Source of the DNA: Candidatus Zixiibacteriota bacterium
Lineage (GTDB): Bacteria > Zixibacteria > MSB-5A5 > GN15 > FEB-12
DNA length: 43,853 bases
Assembly: GCA_024276275.1 (NCBI GenBank)
Contig: JAJRXM010000069.1
Span: 1 to 43,853, forward strand
Reading direction: 5' to 3'
Positions 9,340 through 16,750 of this stretch are shown piece after piece. A program made the position numbers and the translations under genes. Every line of letters starts with the position of its first letter. Within the stretch, counting starts at the first letter, position 1. The notes beneath the pieces are model-generated. The model was not told where the DNA came from. It did no database searches and saw nothing but the letters and a program-made list of their open reading frames with translations.

Positions 9340-10566
9340 TTATTTCCGTAATACCTTGATAACCGAGAGTTTTGCCGCCTGATGAGCCGGAAACAAGGCA
9401 GCTAAAAAACAAATAAATACTGTTACAACCCCGGCAAGTAAAAACTCATACCATTTAATAACAAAAGGAAGATATGTAATAAAATATATATCCGGAGGAA
9501 GCTGTATTATTTCAAATTGATTTTGAATAAAAATCGCAACAAAAGCCAACAACCAACCGGCAGCTACACCACTTATACCAATCCATAATCCGTTATATAT
9601 AAATATTTTACGTATAGAATACGGAGTAACTCCGATTGTTTTTAAAATACCTATTTCCTGACGTTTTTCCATTGTCATCATAACTAAAGTTGAAATAATT
9701 GAAAATGCAGCGACCAAAACTATCAAAAGAAAACCGAGCATAAGCACTATTTTTTCTATTTCAATCCAAGTAAAAAGCTGTTTATACAAAACATTCCAAG
9801 GGATAACATCATATCGAAATTCTAAAACCGCATCAATAATTGACGACAAATCTTCAGCCATATAAATATCTTCAAGTTTCAGATGAATAGCTGTTACCCC
9901 GTTCCCTGTTTTATACAGTTTTTGTGCTGATTCAAGCGAAATATAGGCGAGCTGATCGTCAAACTCATGCATACCGGTTTCAAAAATTCCTGAGATATAA
10001 AATTTGGCAACTCTCGGACGGGCTTTACGGGTCAGAGTTTCTTTATTTAATGAATAAAGTACAACCGATTCACCTAGATATACACCTAACCTGTTGGCAA
10101 GTTGATTACCGATAACCATTCCGGGAATAGTGTCATCTTCTGTGATAAGCGGATTAAAATCGTAAGTTCCAAGTTTGACATCTTTTTTGATGTTAGCTGT
10201 TTTTTCTTCTAAATCAGGAATAATTCCACGAATCATTACCCCATCACCGCCTGATGCGGAAGAAATAGCTGTTTTATAGTAAATAAAAGGTGAAGCAGCT
10301 ATGACACCGTCTACTGCCTCTACTTTTTTTACAAGCGGCAGGTAATCTTCAATTATACCGCTTTGTTTGGGGAATATTGAAATATGTGATGTTGTCCCCA
10401 ATAAACGGGAACGTATCTCTGACTCAAATCCATTATGCAGAGCCATCACAAAACAGACAACTCCAACCCCCAACATCACCCCCACAATAGATATCCAAGT
10501 TGATACAGATAGAAATCTCTTGCCGGATCTCATGTATCTGTTTGCTATAAAAGTCTCGTATCTCAT
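9340..10566 (-). CDS. lolC: LolC/LolE-type lipoprotein-releasing permease
   Basis: This 408-aa inner-membrane protein has the MacB-PCD/FtsX layout: one N-terminal membrane helix (~20-43), a large periplasmic domain (~45-265) and three C-terminal helices (~268-293, 318-345, 372-394). The N-terminus YETFIANRYMRSGKRF and the segment MEKRQEIGILKTIG after the second helix are typical of LolC/LolE. Only one permease gene is present, so the complex may be LolF-like, with one permease type doing both jobs. It is the first gene of the minus-strand cluster lolC-lolD-mcsA-mcsB-clpC. The next gene upstream is divergent. Confidence 0.9.
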   Translation of the reverse strand: MRYETFIANRYMRSGKRFLSVSTWISIVGVMLGVGVVCFVMALHNGFESEIRSRLLGTTSHISIFPKQSGIIEDYLPLVKKVEAVDGVIAASPFIYYKTAISSASGGDGVMIRGIIPDLEEKTANIKKDVKLGTYDFNPLITEDDTIPGMVIGNQLANRLGVYLGESVVLYSLNKETLTRKARPRVAKFYISGIFETGMHEFDDQLAYISLESAQKLYKTGNGVTAIHLKLEDIYMAEDLSSIIDAVLEFRYDVIPWNVLYKQLFTWIEIEKIVLMLGFLLIVLVAAFSIISTLVMMTMEKRQEIGILKTIGVTPYSIRKIFIYNGLWIGISGVAAGWLLAFVAIFIQNQFEIIQLPPDIYFITYLPFVIKWYEFLLAGVVTVFICFLAALFPAHQAAKLSVIKVLRK

Positions 10567-10874
10567 CGGTTTATTATACAGGTAAATAACTTATAAAGGC
10601 AAGATTAAATAGTAAATTTCAACAGATAACTCAATCTTGAATCGCAATAATTACGCTTGGAGAAAATCAATTGACTTGGTATCGCAGAAATTGTATTCTA
10701 TATATGTATAGGAGTTAGGATGGGATGTGACAATGGCTCAAAAATCTCCTCGATAAAGCATGAGCAAATAAAAAAATTCCCCAATTTCTCATTTTAATTA
10801 TCAAAATTGCTTAAAGATCTAACAGAATAAATAAGTTAACTTTTCATAAAAAACCTCTAACCAAGGAGTTTCAA
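10567..10874. other. Divergent intergenic region between lolC and the secreted-peptide/regulator pair
   Basis: This 308-base stretch has no ORF. It must hold promoters for both directions. A possible plus-strand promoter is listed separately. The hexamer ATCGCA occurs at 10641 and 10682, and it reappears in the dyad at 13544-13580 and just before the sigma54 promoter at 13870. No terminator or RNA element is obvious. Confidence 0.5.
10671..10699 (+). promoter_or_regulatory. Possible sigma70-type promoter for the secreted-peptide/regulator operon
   Basis: TTGACT at 10671-10676 and TATTCT at 10694-10699 are separated by 17 bases, close to the standard -35/-10 layout. It would leave a leader of about 170 bases before the ATG at 10875. 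Promoter consensus in this phylum is not known, so this is tentative. Confidence 0.35.
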
Positions 10875-11228
10875 ATGAAACGAATTTTATTCGTATTAGC
10901 TCTTATGCTAATACTAACTGTATGCTTCGTCGGCGAAGCATTTGCTTTAAACCGCCCCTGGTCTGAAGCAGGAACTATTCCGGACGGTGATGAACACCCA
11001 TGGGGTGGAGACGAAAACAATACAGACCCACAACCTTTCTCAATAAAAATTGGTGGTCAAGGAACCTTTGCTACCGGAATTATGCCGGTCGATTTACTTT
11101 TCAGATTTTTCTTTTTGGATAAATCAAATATCATTGAAGAGAATAACTCTGTCAGGCAGGATAGTCAAAGTCGACTAATTGATTTTCCTAAAAATGTAAC
11201 CGTAAAAAATAAAGGTATCCGTAAATGA
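10875..11228 (+). CDS. Small secreted protein coupled to a sigma54 activator gene
   Basis: I do not recognise the family. The 117-aa product starts with a clear Sec signal peptide (MKRILFVLALMLILTVCF..., cleavage probably after GEAFA, ~residue 24). A mature chain of about 93 residues is left, rich in Trp, Pro, Asp and Gly at its start (LNRPWSEAGTIPDGDEHPWG). A hydrophobic patch (PVDLLFRFFFL) follows, and the tail is basic. A good Shine-Dalgarno (AAGGAG) precedes the ATG. The stop overlaps the start of the next gene in ATGA, so the two are translationally coupled. A signal, ligand or envelope partner for that regulator is an inference from this coupling only. Confidence 0.7.
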   Translation: MKRILFVLALMLILTVCFVGEAFALNRPWSEAGTIPDGDEHPWGGDENNTDPQPFSIKIGGQGTFATGIMPVDLLFRFFFLDKSNIIEENNSVRQDSQSRLIDFPKNVTVKNKGIRK

Positions 11229-13480
11229 AGATTGAGAAAAAAATCCGCAAAGATTTTTTAGACTCAATGTTTCATTACTTGGAGACCTTGATAAGTCAAA
11301 AAAATCTCACCGATGCCGTGAAGTATTACGAGTCACATCGTGATGAACTTCATCAGTCCGGAATTGCGGCGGGAGCGATACATCACATTGCCAGTAAAGC
11401 CTACGCTTCTCTCACTCAACTTCAACAAGCACTTAAAACTGCCCGTCTTGCTCAAAATTCCGCTACAGTCGAAGGAAATAATATCCTTCTAGCTGATATT
11501 TGTATAACAATCGGATCTATTTTGAGAGACATGAGTGAATTTAAAGAAGCGGAAAAAGCATATCGTGATGCTGAATCAATTTACCGCCGTAACGATTCAT
11601 TGGAAGGACAAAGCCGTGCATTAAATATCTTGGCAGGATTGTTCTTTAAACAAACTGATTATAGTAATGCCCTTTCTGTTTTAATTGATGCTTTGGAAAT
11701 TGCTAAAAAACTTGATGACAAGAAAAAACTTGCCTTCATGATGGGAAATATCGGACGTATTTATACATTTACCGGTAATTTTTCAGAAGCAAAAAAACAT
11801 CTTCGTACATCAGTTGAACTTTCTGAAAGTTTAGGTAACTCTCTTGAAATTGCCCGTGGTTGTTTATCTCTCGGGTATATTTATCTTCAGGAAGCTAACT
11901 ATACAAAAGCTGAAACTGCATTTGAAAAAGCATATCCGCTAATAATTAGCGAACAAAGTAAACGTGATGAAGTTTACTATTTAACCTATGTAGGTGAATT
12001 GCAATATAGAACTATGCAGTTTACACAAGCCAAAGAACAGCTTGAAAAAGCATTAGAATTAGCTGAGTCAATTGCACCTAATTCTATTCTTACCGGTGCT
12101 CCTCTTCGTCATTTAGCTGAATTAGCTCTATTGGAAAATAATACTAATACAGCCAGCCGGTATGCTTCACGTGCCTGGGTTATATTTGAAAAAACATCTG
12201 ATAAAGTTGAGCTGGGTGTTCTGCTTAAAATCAAAGCTCAAATAGCATCGCTCAAACAAGATGCAGCTGAAAGTAAAAATCTTTTTGTGAAATCTATTGA
12301 GTTGTTGTCTGAATCGGGTGTTCGTTTTGAAAAAGCTGAGGCGTTAGTTGCTGCTGGTAAATCTAAAGTTTTCAAAACTCGTCAACGTTTAACCTATTTG
12401 TTCCGTGCTGAAGAATTTTACAGCAGTTGTAATTTGACTCAGAAACTTTTACAAATAGAAAAGCTTCTAAACAATGTGGAGCAAACAGCAAAACAAAAGC
12501 CTAAACAAATTCCGACCCAAACCGGTATTTGTCCGGACAATATTGAATATCTCACTATAAACAAAGAGATAATTCAATTTAAAGGACAGCTCCCGTTACT
12601 CGCATACACCGATCTCCCTATATTACTGACAGGCGAAACCGGTGTCGGTAAGGACCACATGGCAAGATATTTCCATCATGCCGTTCGTCCCGAGGGACCG
12701 TATATTGCTATCAACTGTGCCTCATTACCTGAAACATTACTTGAGTCGGAACTCTTTGGATATGTGCGGGGTGCTTTTACAGGTGCTGAAAAATCCAAAG
12801 AAGGTCTTTTTGTAGCTGCTAATCAAGGAGTTCTGTTCCTTGATGAAATCGGCGATATGCCTTTGTCTTTACAAACGAAACTTCTTTCTGTTTTAGAAAA
12901 CAGAACTATAGTTCCGCTTGGTTCTACGAAGACAGTTGCTTTGGATATCAAACTAATTGCCGCAACAAACAAAAACTTAGAGGAAATGGTTGCACAAGGT
13001 ACCTTTAGACGTGATCTCTATTATCGTTTAAGTGGAATTACTTTTACCTTACCTCCACTCAGAGACCGTAAGGCTGATATTCCGATTCTTTTAGAGAAGT
13101 TTATGCTGCAATCACAACTTCTAAAAGAAGGTGATAAACTGGAAGTTGATTTTGTAAAGCAGTTTATTGCCTATGACTGGCCGGGTAACACCAGAGAATT
13201 GTATAACAAAGTCAAACGACTTGAGGTTATGACAATGATGGTTGCCGAGGGTGACTTAGTTGAACTCTCCCGTTCTATGTTTAAAAGTGATGCTGCTTTA
13301 GAAGAAAAATCACTTTTTGACAGGGTTGAAGAGTTTGAACGGAAAATTATCGTTGAGGCTCTTTTAGCAGCCAAAGGTAATAAATCCGAGGTTGCCAGAA
13401 TGCTTGGGATTCATGAAGCAACGGTACGTACAAAACTCAAACGATACGATATTTCTTTAGATAATTATCATATGAACTAA
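11225..13480 (+). CDS. TPR-repeat sigma54-dependent transcriptional activator (AAA+, Fis-type HTH)
   Basis: This is a 751-aa bacterial enhancer-binding protein. Residues ~20-400 are helical tetratricopeptide-like repeats, with TPR-like segments such as EFKEAEKAYRDAESIYRR and ANYTKAETAFEKAYPL, in place of a receiver or PAS domain. The AAA+ domain has Walker A TGETGVGKD (~468-476), the sigma54-contacting GAFTGA loop (~516-521), Walker B GVLFLDEIGD (~535-544) and RRDLYYRLSG. The C-terminal Fis-type HTH is KSEVARMLGIHEATVRTKL (~720-738). It should drive RNA polymerase-sigma54. A consensus sigma54 promoter lies 390 bases downstream, in front of the BMC genes, which are its most likely target. The TPR domain probably senses a protein or peptide. 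No membrane segment is seen. Confidence 0.92.
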   Translation: MKIEKKIRKDFLDSMFHYLETLISQKNLTDAVKYYESHRDELHQSGIAAGAIHHIASKAYASLTQLQQALKTARLAQNSATVEGNNILLADICITIGSILRDMSEFKEAEKAYRDAESIYRRNDSLEGQSRALNILAGLFFKQTDYSNALSVLIDALEIAKKLDDKKKLAFMMGNIGRIYTFTGNFSEAKKHLRTSVELSESLGNSLEIARGCLSLGYIYLQEANYTKAETAFEKAYPLIISEQSKRDEVYYLTYVGELQYRTMQFTQAKEQLEKALELAESIAPNSILTGAPLRHLAELALLENNTNTASRYASRAWVIFEKTSDKVELGVLLKIKAQIASLKQDAAESKNLFVKSIELLSESGVRFEKAEALVAAGKSKVFKTRQRLTYLFRAEEFYSSCNLTQKLLQIEKLLNNVEQTAKQKPKQIPTQTGICPDNIEYLTINKEIIQFKGQLPLLAYTDLPILLTGETGVGKDHMARYFHHAVRPEGPYIAINCASLPETLLESELFGYVRGAFTGAEKSKEGLFVAANQGVLFLDEIGDMPLSLQTKLLSVLENRTIVPLGSTKTVALDIKLIAATNKNLEEMVAQGTFRRDLYYRLSGITFTLPPLRDRKADIPILLEKFMLQSQLLKEGDKLEVDFVKQFIAYDWPGNTRELYNKVKRLEVMTMMVAEGDLVELSRSMFKSDAALEEKSLFDRVEEFERKIIVEALLAAKGNKSEVARMLGIHEATVRTKLKRYDISLDNYHMN

Positions 13481-13543
13481 TTGATAATATCAAAGAAATT
13501 AATTTGTTTGAACTGATGTAAAAGAACAAAATACTTGACTGTC

Positions 13544-13580
13544 TGTTATATCGCATTGTGTATAACATTGCGATATAACA
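13544..13580. promoter_or_regulatory. Perfect 12-bp dyad, candidate enhancer or operator
   Basis: TGTTATATCGCA (13544-13555) and TGCGATATAACA (13569-13580) are exact inverted repeats separated by 13 bases. No T-run follows, so it is not a terminator. It overlaps a possible -35/-10 pair (TTGACT 13535, TGTATA 13559). It sits 64 bases after the activator gene and about 300 bases upstream of the sigma54 promoter, a suitable place for an enhancer bound by the Fis-type HTH. The half-site core ATCGCA also occurs at 10641, 10682 and, twice, at 13852-13862. Confidence 0.6.
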
Positions 13581-13626
13581 ACAGCATGATAATATATTTA
13601 GTAGGAAATTTTTTCACTCCTTGGTT

Positions 13627-13665
13627 AACGGTAAGTCTGTGTTTCACAGGCTTACCGTTTTTTTT
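13627..13665 (+). terminator. Strong intrinsic terminator downstream of the activator gene
   Basis: A 15-bp stem AACGGTAAGTCTGTG / CACAGGCTTACCGTT with a TTT loop is followed by a run of T to 13665. It ends the activator transcript about 150 bases past the stop codon. It could also end a ~95-nt transcript from the possible promoter at 13535-13564. Confidence 0.88.
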
Positions 13666-13869
13666 CGTTAACCTATACGAAAACCGCACAATATTTGGTT
13701 GCTACTCTATCTTCTTCTCTGTCAACGGCTTAACTTGCCAACCCAAATCAAGCCACTCGTACATTCATACGACAATTTAAGAATACAAACCGATCACACC
13801 GACCTCTAAAAACTATACTCTATTATGCCACAACAAGATACAGTTCACATCGCATCGCATTACAACTCT

Positions 13870-13885
13870 TGGCATATAGGTTGCT
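13870..13885 (+). promoter_or_regulatory. Consensus sigma54 (-24/-12) promoter
   Basis: TGGCATATAGGTTGCT matches the sigma54 consensus TGGCAC-N5-TTGCW, with the invariant GG (-24) and GC (-12) correctly spaced. Transcription would start near 13896. It lies downstream of a sigma54-activator gene and upstream of the BMC operon on the same strand. The double motif ATCGCATCGCAT ends about 8 bases before it. Confidence 0.75.
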
Positions 13886-13895
13886 TATGATATAA

Positions 13896-13996
13896 GTGTC
13901 ATTTTTACTCCCAGATTTTAGCTGTAATTTTTGGGTTTTCTTTTCTCTTTGGTAAGACCATCCGCACACTGAGGGGAGTGCGGGTGGTTATTTTTT
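13896..13996 (+). ncRNA. Predicted ~100-nt sigma54-driven leader RNA or small RNA
   Basis: The interval runs from the predicted sigma54 start site to the end of an intrinsic terminator, with no good ORF inside. A small hairpin (CCCAGA ... TTTGGG, ~13911-13934) precedes the terminator stem. It may be a free small RNA, or a leader that controls read-through into the BMC-H gene 92 bases further on. No known RNA family is recognised. The call rests on the promoter and terminator predictions only. Confidence 0.5.
13956..13996 (+). terminator. Intrinsic terminator between the sigma54 promoter and the BMC genes
   Basis: The stem ACCATCCGCAC / GTGCGGGTGGT (one G-T pair) has a 10-base loop and is followed by TATTTTTT. 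Its position after a promoter and before the first BMC gene makes it a possible attenuator. Confidence 0.78.
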
Positions 13997-14087
13997 GCCT
14001 TATTCCGACAATTTCAGACCGAAATATATTCAATAAAATCAGATACTGTTTTACAATTGGCTTGCAATCATTTATTATCCTAATGTA

Positions 14088-14663
14088 ATGTCTGATAAAG
14101 CACTAGGATTGATTGAAACCAAAGGATTGATTGGTGCAATCGAAGCAGTCGATGCTGCCGCCAAAGCAGCCGCTGTTATTGTATCATCAGTTGAACTGAC
14201 CGAGGCTGCCTTTATGACTTTAAAAATCGAAGGTGACTTAGGAGCGGTGCAGGCAGCGGTAGAAGCAGGAGCTACTGCGGCTGAAAAAATCGGAGAACTT
14301 GTAGCTGTTCATGTGATAGCTAACCCGTCAAATGAAATGTCGGCAATTCTCCCCCGAAGAAGATATATCTCAAAGTACCACCCGAATGACAACCGCCCTG
14401 CATTGACAGACAACAATGCCGAAGCTAAACTTCCTGTAAAAAAGAAAAAAAAGGTACAAAAGCAAACCGACACAAAACAGCAAAACATAACTGAGATTAA
14501 AAACCAAATAATAGAACATGAACTGGATAAAATGACTGTCTCGGAACTTCGTCAGATTGCCCGTAAACTAGTCAACCTGACACTCAAAGGACGAGAGATT
14601 TCAATGGCAAACAAACAACAACTTATAGATGCGATACGTCGCACTAAAGATAACGGGAAATAA
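14088..14663 (+). CDS. BMC-H shell protein with a basic linker and Rho-N/SAP-like C-terminal tail
   Basis: Residues ~3-85 form a BMC (Pfam BMC) domain: ALGLIETKGLIGAIEAVDAA, KIEGDLGAVQAAVEAG and LVAVHVIANPS are the classic shell-hexamer segments. A linker of about 60 residues follows, including the lysine-rich PVKKKKKVQKQ. The last ~40 residues (MTVSELRQIARKL, then GREISMANKQQLIDAIRRTK) resemble the small helical Rho-N/SAP fold that binds nucleic acid in other proteins. Total length is 191 aa against ~95 for plain BMC-H. EutK and PduK also carry C-terminal extensions, but of other types. It is the first gene of the BMC operon and the only BMC-H in the window. The Shine-Dalgarno is weak. Confidence 0.9.
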   Translation: MSDKALGLIETKGLIGAIEAVDAAAKAAAVIVSSVELTEAAFMTLKIEGDLGAVQAAVEAGATAAEKIGELVAVHVIANPSNEMSAILPRRRYISKYHPNDNRPALTDNNAEAKLPVKKKKKVQKQTDTKQQNITEIKNQIIEHELDKMTVSELRQIARKLVNLTLKGREISMANKQQLIDAIRRTKDNGK

Positions 14664-14666
14664 ATT

Positions 14667-14984
14667 ATGTTTATGGGTAAAGTTGTCGGATCGCTCTGGG
14701 CAACCAGAAAAGTAGAAAACACATCGGGAGTGAAATTTTTAATCATTCAACCGTATAACTTAAACAAAGAACCGAACACCGATACAATTGTCGCTGCCGA
14801 TACTCTTGGAGCAGGTGAAGGTGAACTTGTTATGGTGGCGTACGGACGTGCGGCAAGGGTCGCGGTCGGTAATGAAGATATGTCTATCGAGGCTGCTGTT
14901 ATCGGTATAATTGATGAGTACACAGTTGATAAAGAAGCATACAACGGTGATTTAGACATTGAAAAAGTAGCATTTAAAAAGTAG
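14667..14984 (+). CDS. EutN/CcmL-type BMC-P pentameric shell vertex protein
   Basis: This ~105-aa protein closes the vertices of a polyhedral BMC shell. The start GKVVGSLWATRKVENTSGVK, then FLIIQPYNL, IVAADTLGAGEGELVMVAYG and AVIGIIDEYTVD, is the full EutN/CcmL pattern. It begins 3 bases after the BMC-H stop. Translation may start at the ATG at 14667 (MFMGKVV) or, as in most relatives, at 14673 (MGKVV). A pentamer protein implies a closed shell is built, not just a sheet. Confidence 0.93.
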   Translation: MFMGKVVGSLWATRKVENTSGVKFLIIQPYNLNKEPNTDTIVAADTLGAGEGELVMVAYGRAARVAVGNEDMSIEAAVIGIIDEYTVDKEAYNGDLDIEKVAFKK

Positions 14985-14995
14985 TTAAGAATATA

Positions 14996-15052
14996 GTAGG
15001 TCAGGTCTCCCCTAGACCAGACATTAAAGGGTGTTTCACGAAACGCCCCTAC
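14996..15052. repeat. Dispersed palindromic repeat family A (full-length copy)
   Basis: It consists of two hairpin-forming parts: GTAGGTCAGGTCTCCCCTAG (palindromic around TCTCCCC) and GGGTGTTTCACGAAACGCCC. The full-length consensus from the copies here is about 57 bases. It fills the gap between the BMC-P gene and the small membrane-protein gene. A family B copy (GTAAGTCGAAACCCCTGCGG) follows at 15070-15097. Confidence 0.75.
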
Positions 15053-15116
15053 GAGATAAAAATAAATTAGTAAGTCGAAACCCCTGCGGTTTAGACAAAA
15101 GTGAAAATAGAATAAT

Positions 15117-15263
15117 ATGAAAAAGTTAAACATATTTTATCTGCTCGCCTTTATCGGCGGAGGACTTCTGTTTGTTGCGGCGGCATATTTACTGCTTCGT
15201 GCAAGCGGACTATGGTATAAACTGTCACCCGACAACGGCGACAAATGGATTGAGCATGAGTAG
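15117..15263 (+). CDS. Small single-pass membrane protein in the BMC operon (48 aa)
   Basis: No family is recognised. The 48-residue product reads MKKLNIFYLLAF at its start, has one hydrophobic helix (~6-28, rich in Leu/Ala/Gly) and a short polar tail containing LWYKLSPDNGDKWIEHE. It lies between the BMC-P and pduS-like genes on the same strand, so it is probably co-expressed. A membrane anchor or connector for the PduS-like redox protein is possible but unproven. The ORF is short and its Shine-Dalgarno poor, so it could also be non-coding. Confidence 0.5.
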   Translation: MKKLNIFYLLAFIGGGLLFVAAAYLLLRASGLWYKLSPDNGDKWIEHE

Positions 15264-15336
15264 TGAAGCATGCTTCGACAAGCTCAGCATGACTTGTTTA
15301 TATAACAATATCCACCAAGTCACCCTGAGAACCTAA

Positions 15337-15393
15337 GTAGTCAGGTCTCCCCGAGACCTGACAATGTAGAGGTGTTACATATAACGCCCGCAC
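15337..15393. repeat. Dispersed palindromic repeat family A (full-length, diverged copy)
   Basis: GTAGTCAGGTCTCCCCGAGA continuing CCTGACAATGTAGAGGTGTT, with a degenerate second hairpin (ACATATAACGCCCGCAC). It sits just before the pduS-like gene. A family D piece (CTTCGACAAGCTCAGCATGA) lies at about 15271-15290. Confidence 0.7.
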
Positions 15394-15427
15394 GAAAGAA
15401 AAATGAATTGAAAAGACTAAAAACAAT

Positions 15428-16750
15428 ATGCATCCAATAGTTGAGAAAATAAAACAGGCAGGAATTGTTGGTGCCGGCGGTGCGGGATTCCCTGCTCATA
15501 TCAAATTTAACGCCAAGGCGGAAATCCTTATCGCCAACGGTGCCGAGTGCGAACCGCTTCTGTATAAAGATAAAGAACTGATGCGTCTTTTTTCGAATGA
15601 AATCAAAAAAGGAATCGAACTTGCTGCAGAAGCTGTCGGAGCATCGCGAACTATTTTGGGCATCAAAGCAAAAAACTCGGAAGTTATCAGTCAGTTCAAC
15701 GGACTTTTTGGCGGAACTTCGCACGAGATTTTTGAAATGGGTGACTACTACCCTGCCGGTGATGAATATGTTTTAGTCTACGAAGCGACCGGTCGGTTGA
15801 TACCCTATGGAGGTTATCCGGTTAATATCGGATGTGTAGTCTCAAACGTCGAGACACTTCTAAATATAGCCCTCTCCGATTCGGGAGTCCCTGTTACCGA
15901 AACTTTTGTAACGCTAAACGGCGTTATCAAAAATCCGATGACTCTCAAAGTTCCGATTGGTACTCCTCTCAACGAACTTATAAATTTCGCCGGTGGTTTT
16001 TCTGTTATCGGTAATGTAGCATCTCTATCAGGCGGTGCTATGATGGGCAGTCTGCAGACAGATTTCACACGACCACTTATGAAAACCTGTTCAGGCTTTA
16101 TCTTCCTACCAACCGACCATAATTTAGTCCGTCGTCGTGGAGAGTCTCTTTCTGAAATGAAAAAAATCGGACAGTCGGCATGTGACCAATGCACCTACTG
16201 CACCGAGTTCTGTCCTCGATATTTGTTAGGCTATCATATAGAACCGCACAAAGTAATGCGTTCGCTCGGTTTTGCAGGTGAACAAGATGACTTCTGGGGT
16301 TTGCACGCCATGAACTGCTGTGAGTGTAATCTTTGTTCGCTCTATGCCTGTCCCGAAGATTTAGACCCGAAACAAGCGTGCGTAAGGTCAAAAAGAAATA
16401 TAAAATTAAAAGATATTCCGTATACTCCCCCACCTGAAGATTTGACCGCCCATCCAATGCAGGAACATCGCAAAGTATCAACCCACAAACTGACCCGAAA
16501 ACTTGGACTTGCACCTTATAACTTTGAAGCATATTTTAATGATGCTTCTTTTGCCCCCTCGCAGGTTTCTATCCCTCTTTTGCAGCATGTCGGTTCTCCT
16601 GCGGAGGCAAAAGTTTCAGTCGGTGATTCGGTTTCGGTCGGTGATTTGATAGGTTCTATTCCCGACGGTTCTATGGGAGCCAACATACACGCCTCGATAA
16701 ACGGAACTGTCACCCACGTAGATGAAAATATAACGATAAAGGCAAGATAG
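15428..16750 (+). CDS. pduS: PduS-like cobalamin reductase / RnfC-type flavin and Fe-S electron carrier
   Basis: This 440-aa protein resembles PduS, the BMC-associated NADH/FMN/[4Fe-4S] protein that reduces cobalamin or passes electrons across the shell. The N-terminal glycine-rich GIVGAGGAGFPAHIKF (~13-28) with EPLLYKDKEL is the RnfC/Nqo1-type nucleotide/FMN fold. An SLBB region surrounds residues ~185-235. Two ferredoxin-like Cys sets follow: CDQCTYCTEFCPR (~252-264) and CCECNLCSLYACPED (~297-311). The C-terminal part has a barrel-sandwich (RnfC N-like) region. It abuts the BMC-T gene with no gap, the same pairing as pduS-pduT. No B12-dependent diol dehydratase is in the window, so its partner enzyme is unknown. 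Confidence 0.88.
   Translation: MHPIVEKIKQAGIVGAGGAGFPAHIKFNAKAEILIANGAECEPLLYKDKELMRLFSNEIKKGIELAAEAVGASRTILGIKAKNSEVISQFNGLFGGTSHEIFEMGDYYPAGDEYVLVYEATGRLIPYGGYPVNIGCVVSNVETLLNIALSDSGVPVTETFVTLNGVIKNPMTLKVPIGTPLNELINFAGGFSVIGNVASLSGGAMMGSLQTDFTRPLMKTCSGFIFLPTDHNLVRRRGESLSEMKKIGQSACDQCTYCTEFCPRYLLGYHIEPHKVMRSLGFAGEQDDFWGLHAMNCCECNLCSLYACPEDLDPKQACVRSKRNIKLKDIPYTPPPEDLTAHPMQEHRKVSTHKLTRKLGLAPYNFEAYFNDASFAPSQVSIPLLQHVGSPAEAKVSVGDSVSVGDLIGSIPDGSMGANIHASINGTVTHVDENITIKAR

Noticed and set aside
13535-13780. 81-codon ORF over the dyad and terminator
   Set aside because: It runs through a perfect terminator stem, has no Shine-Dalgarno or family likeness, and its Phe/Leu-rich sequence reflects the T-rich DNA.
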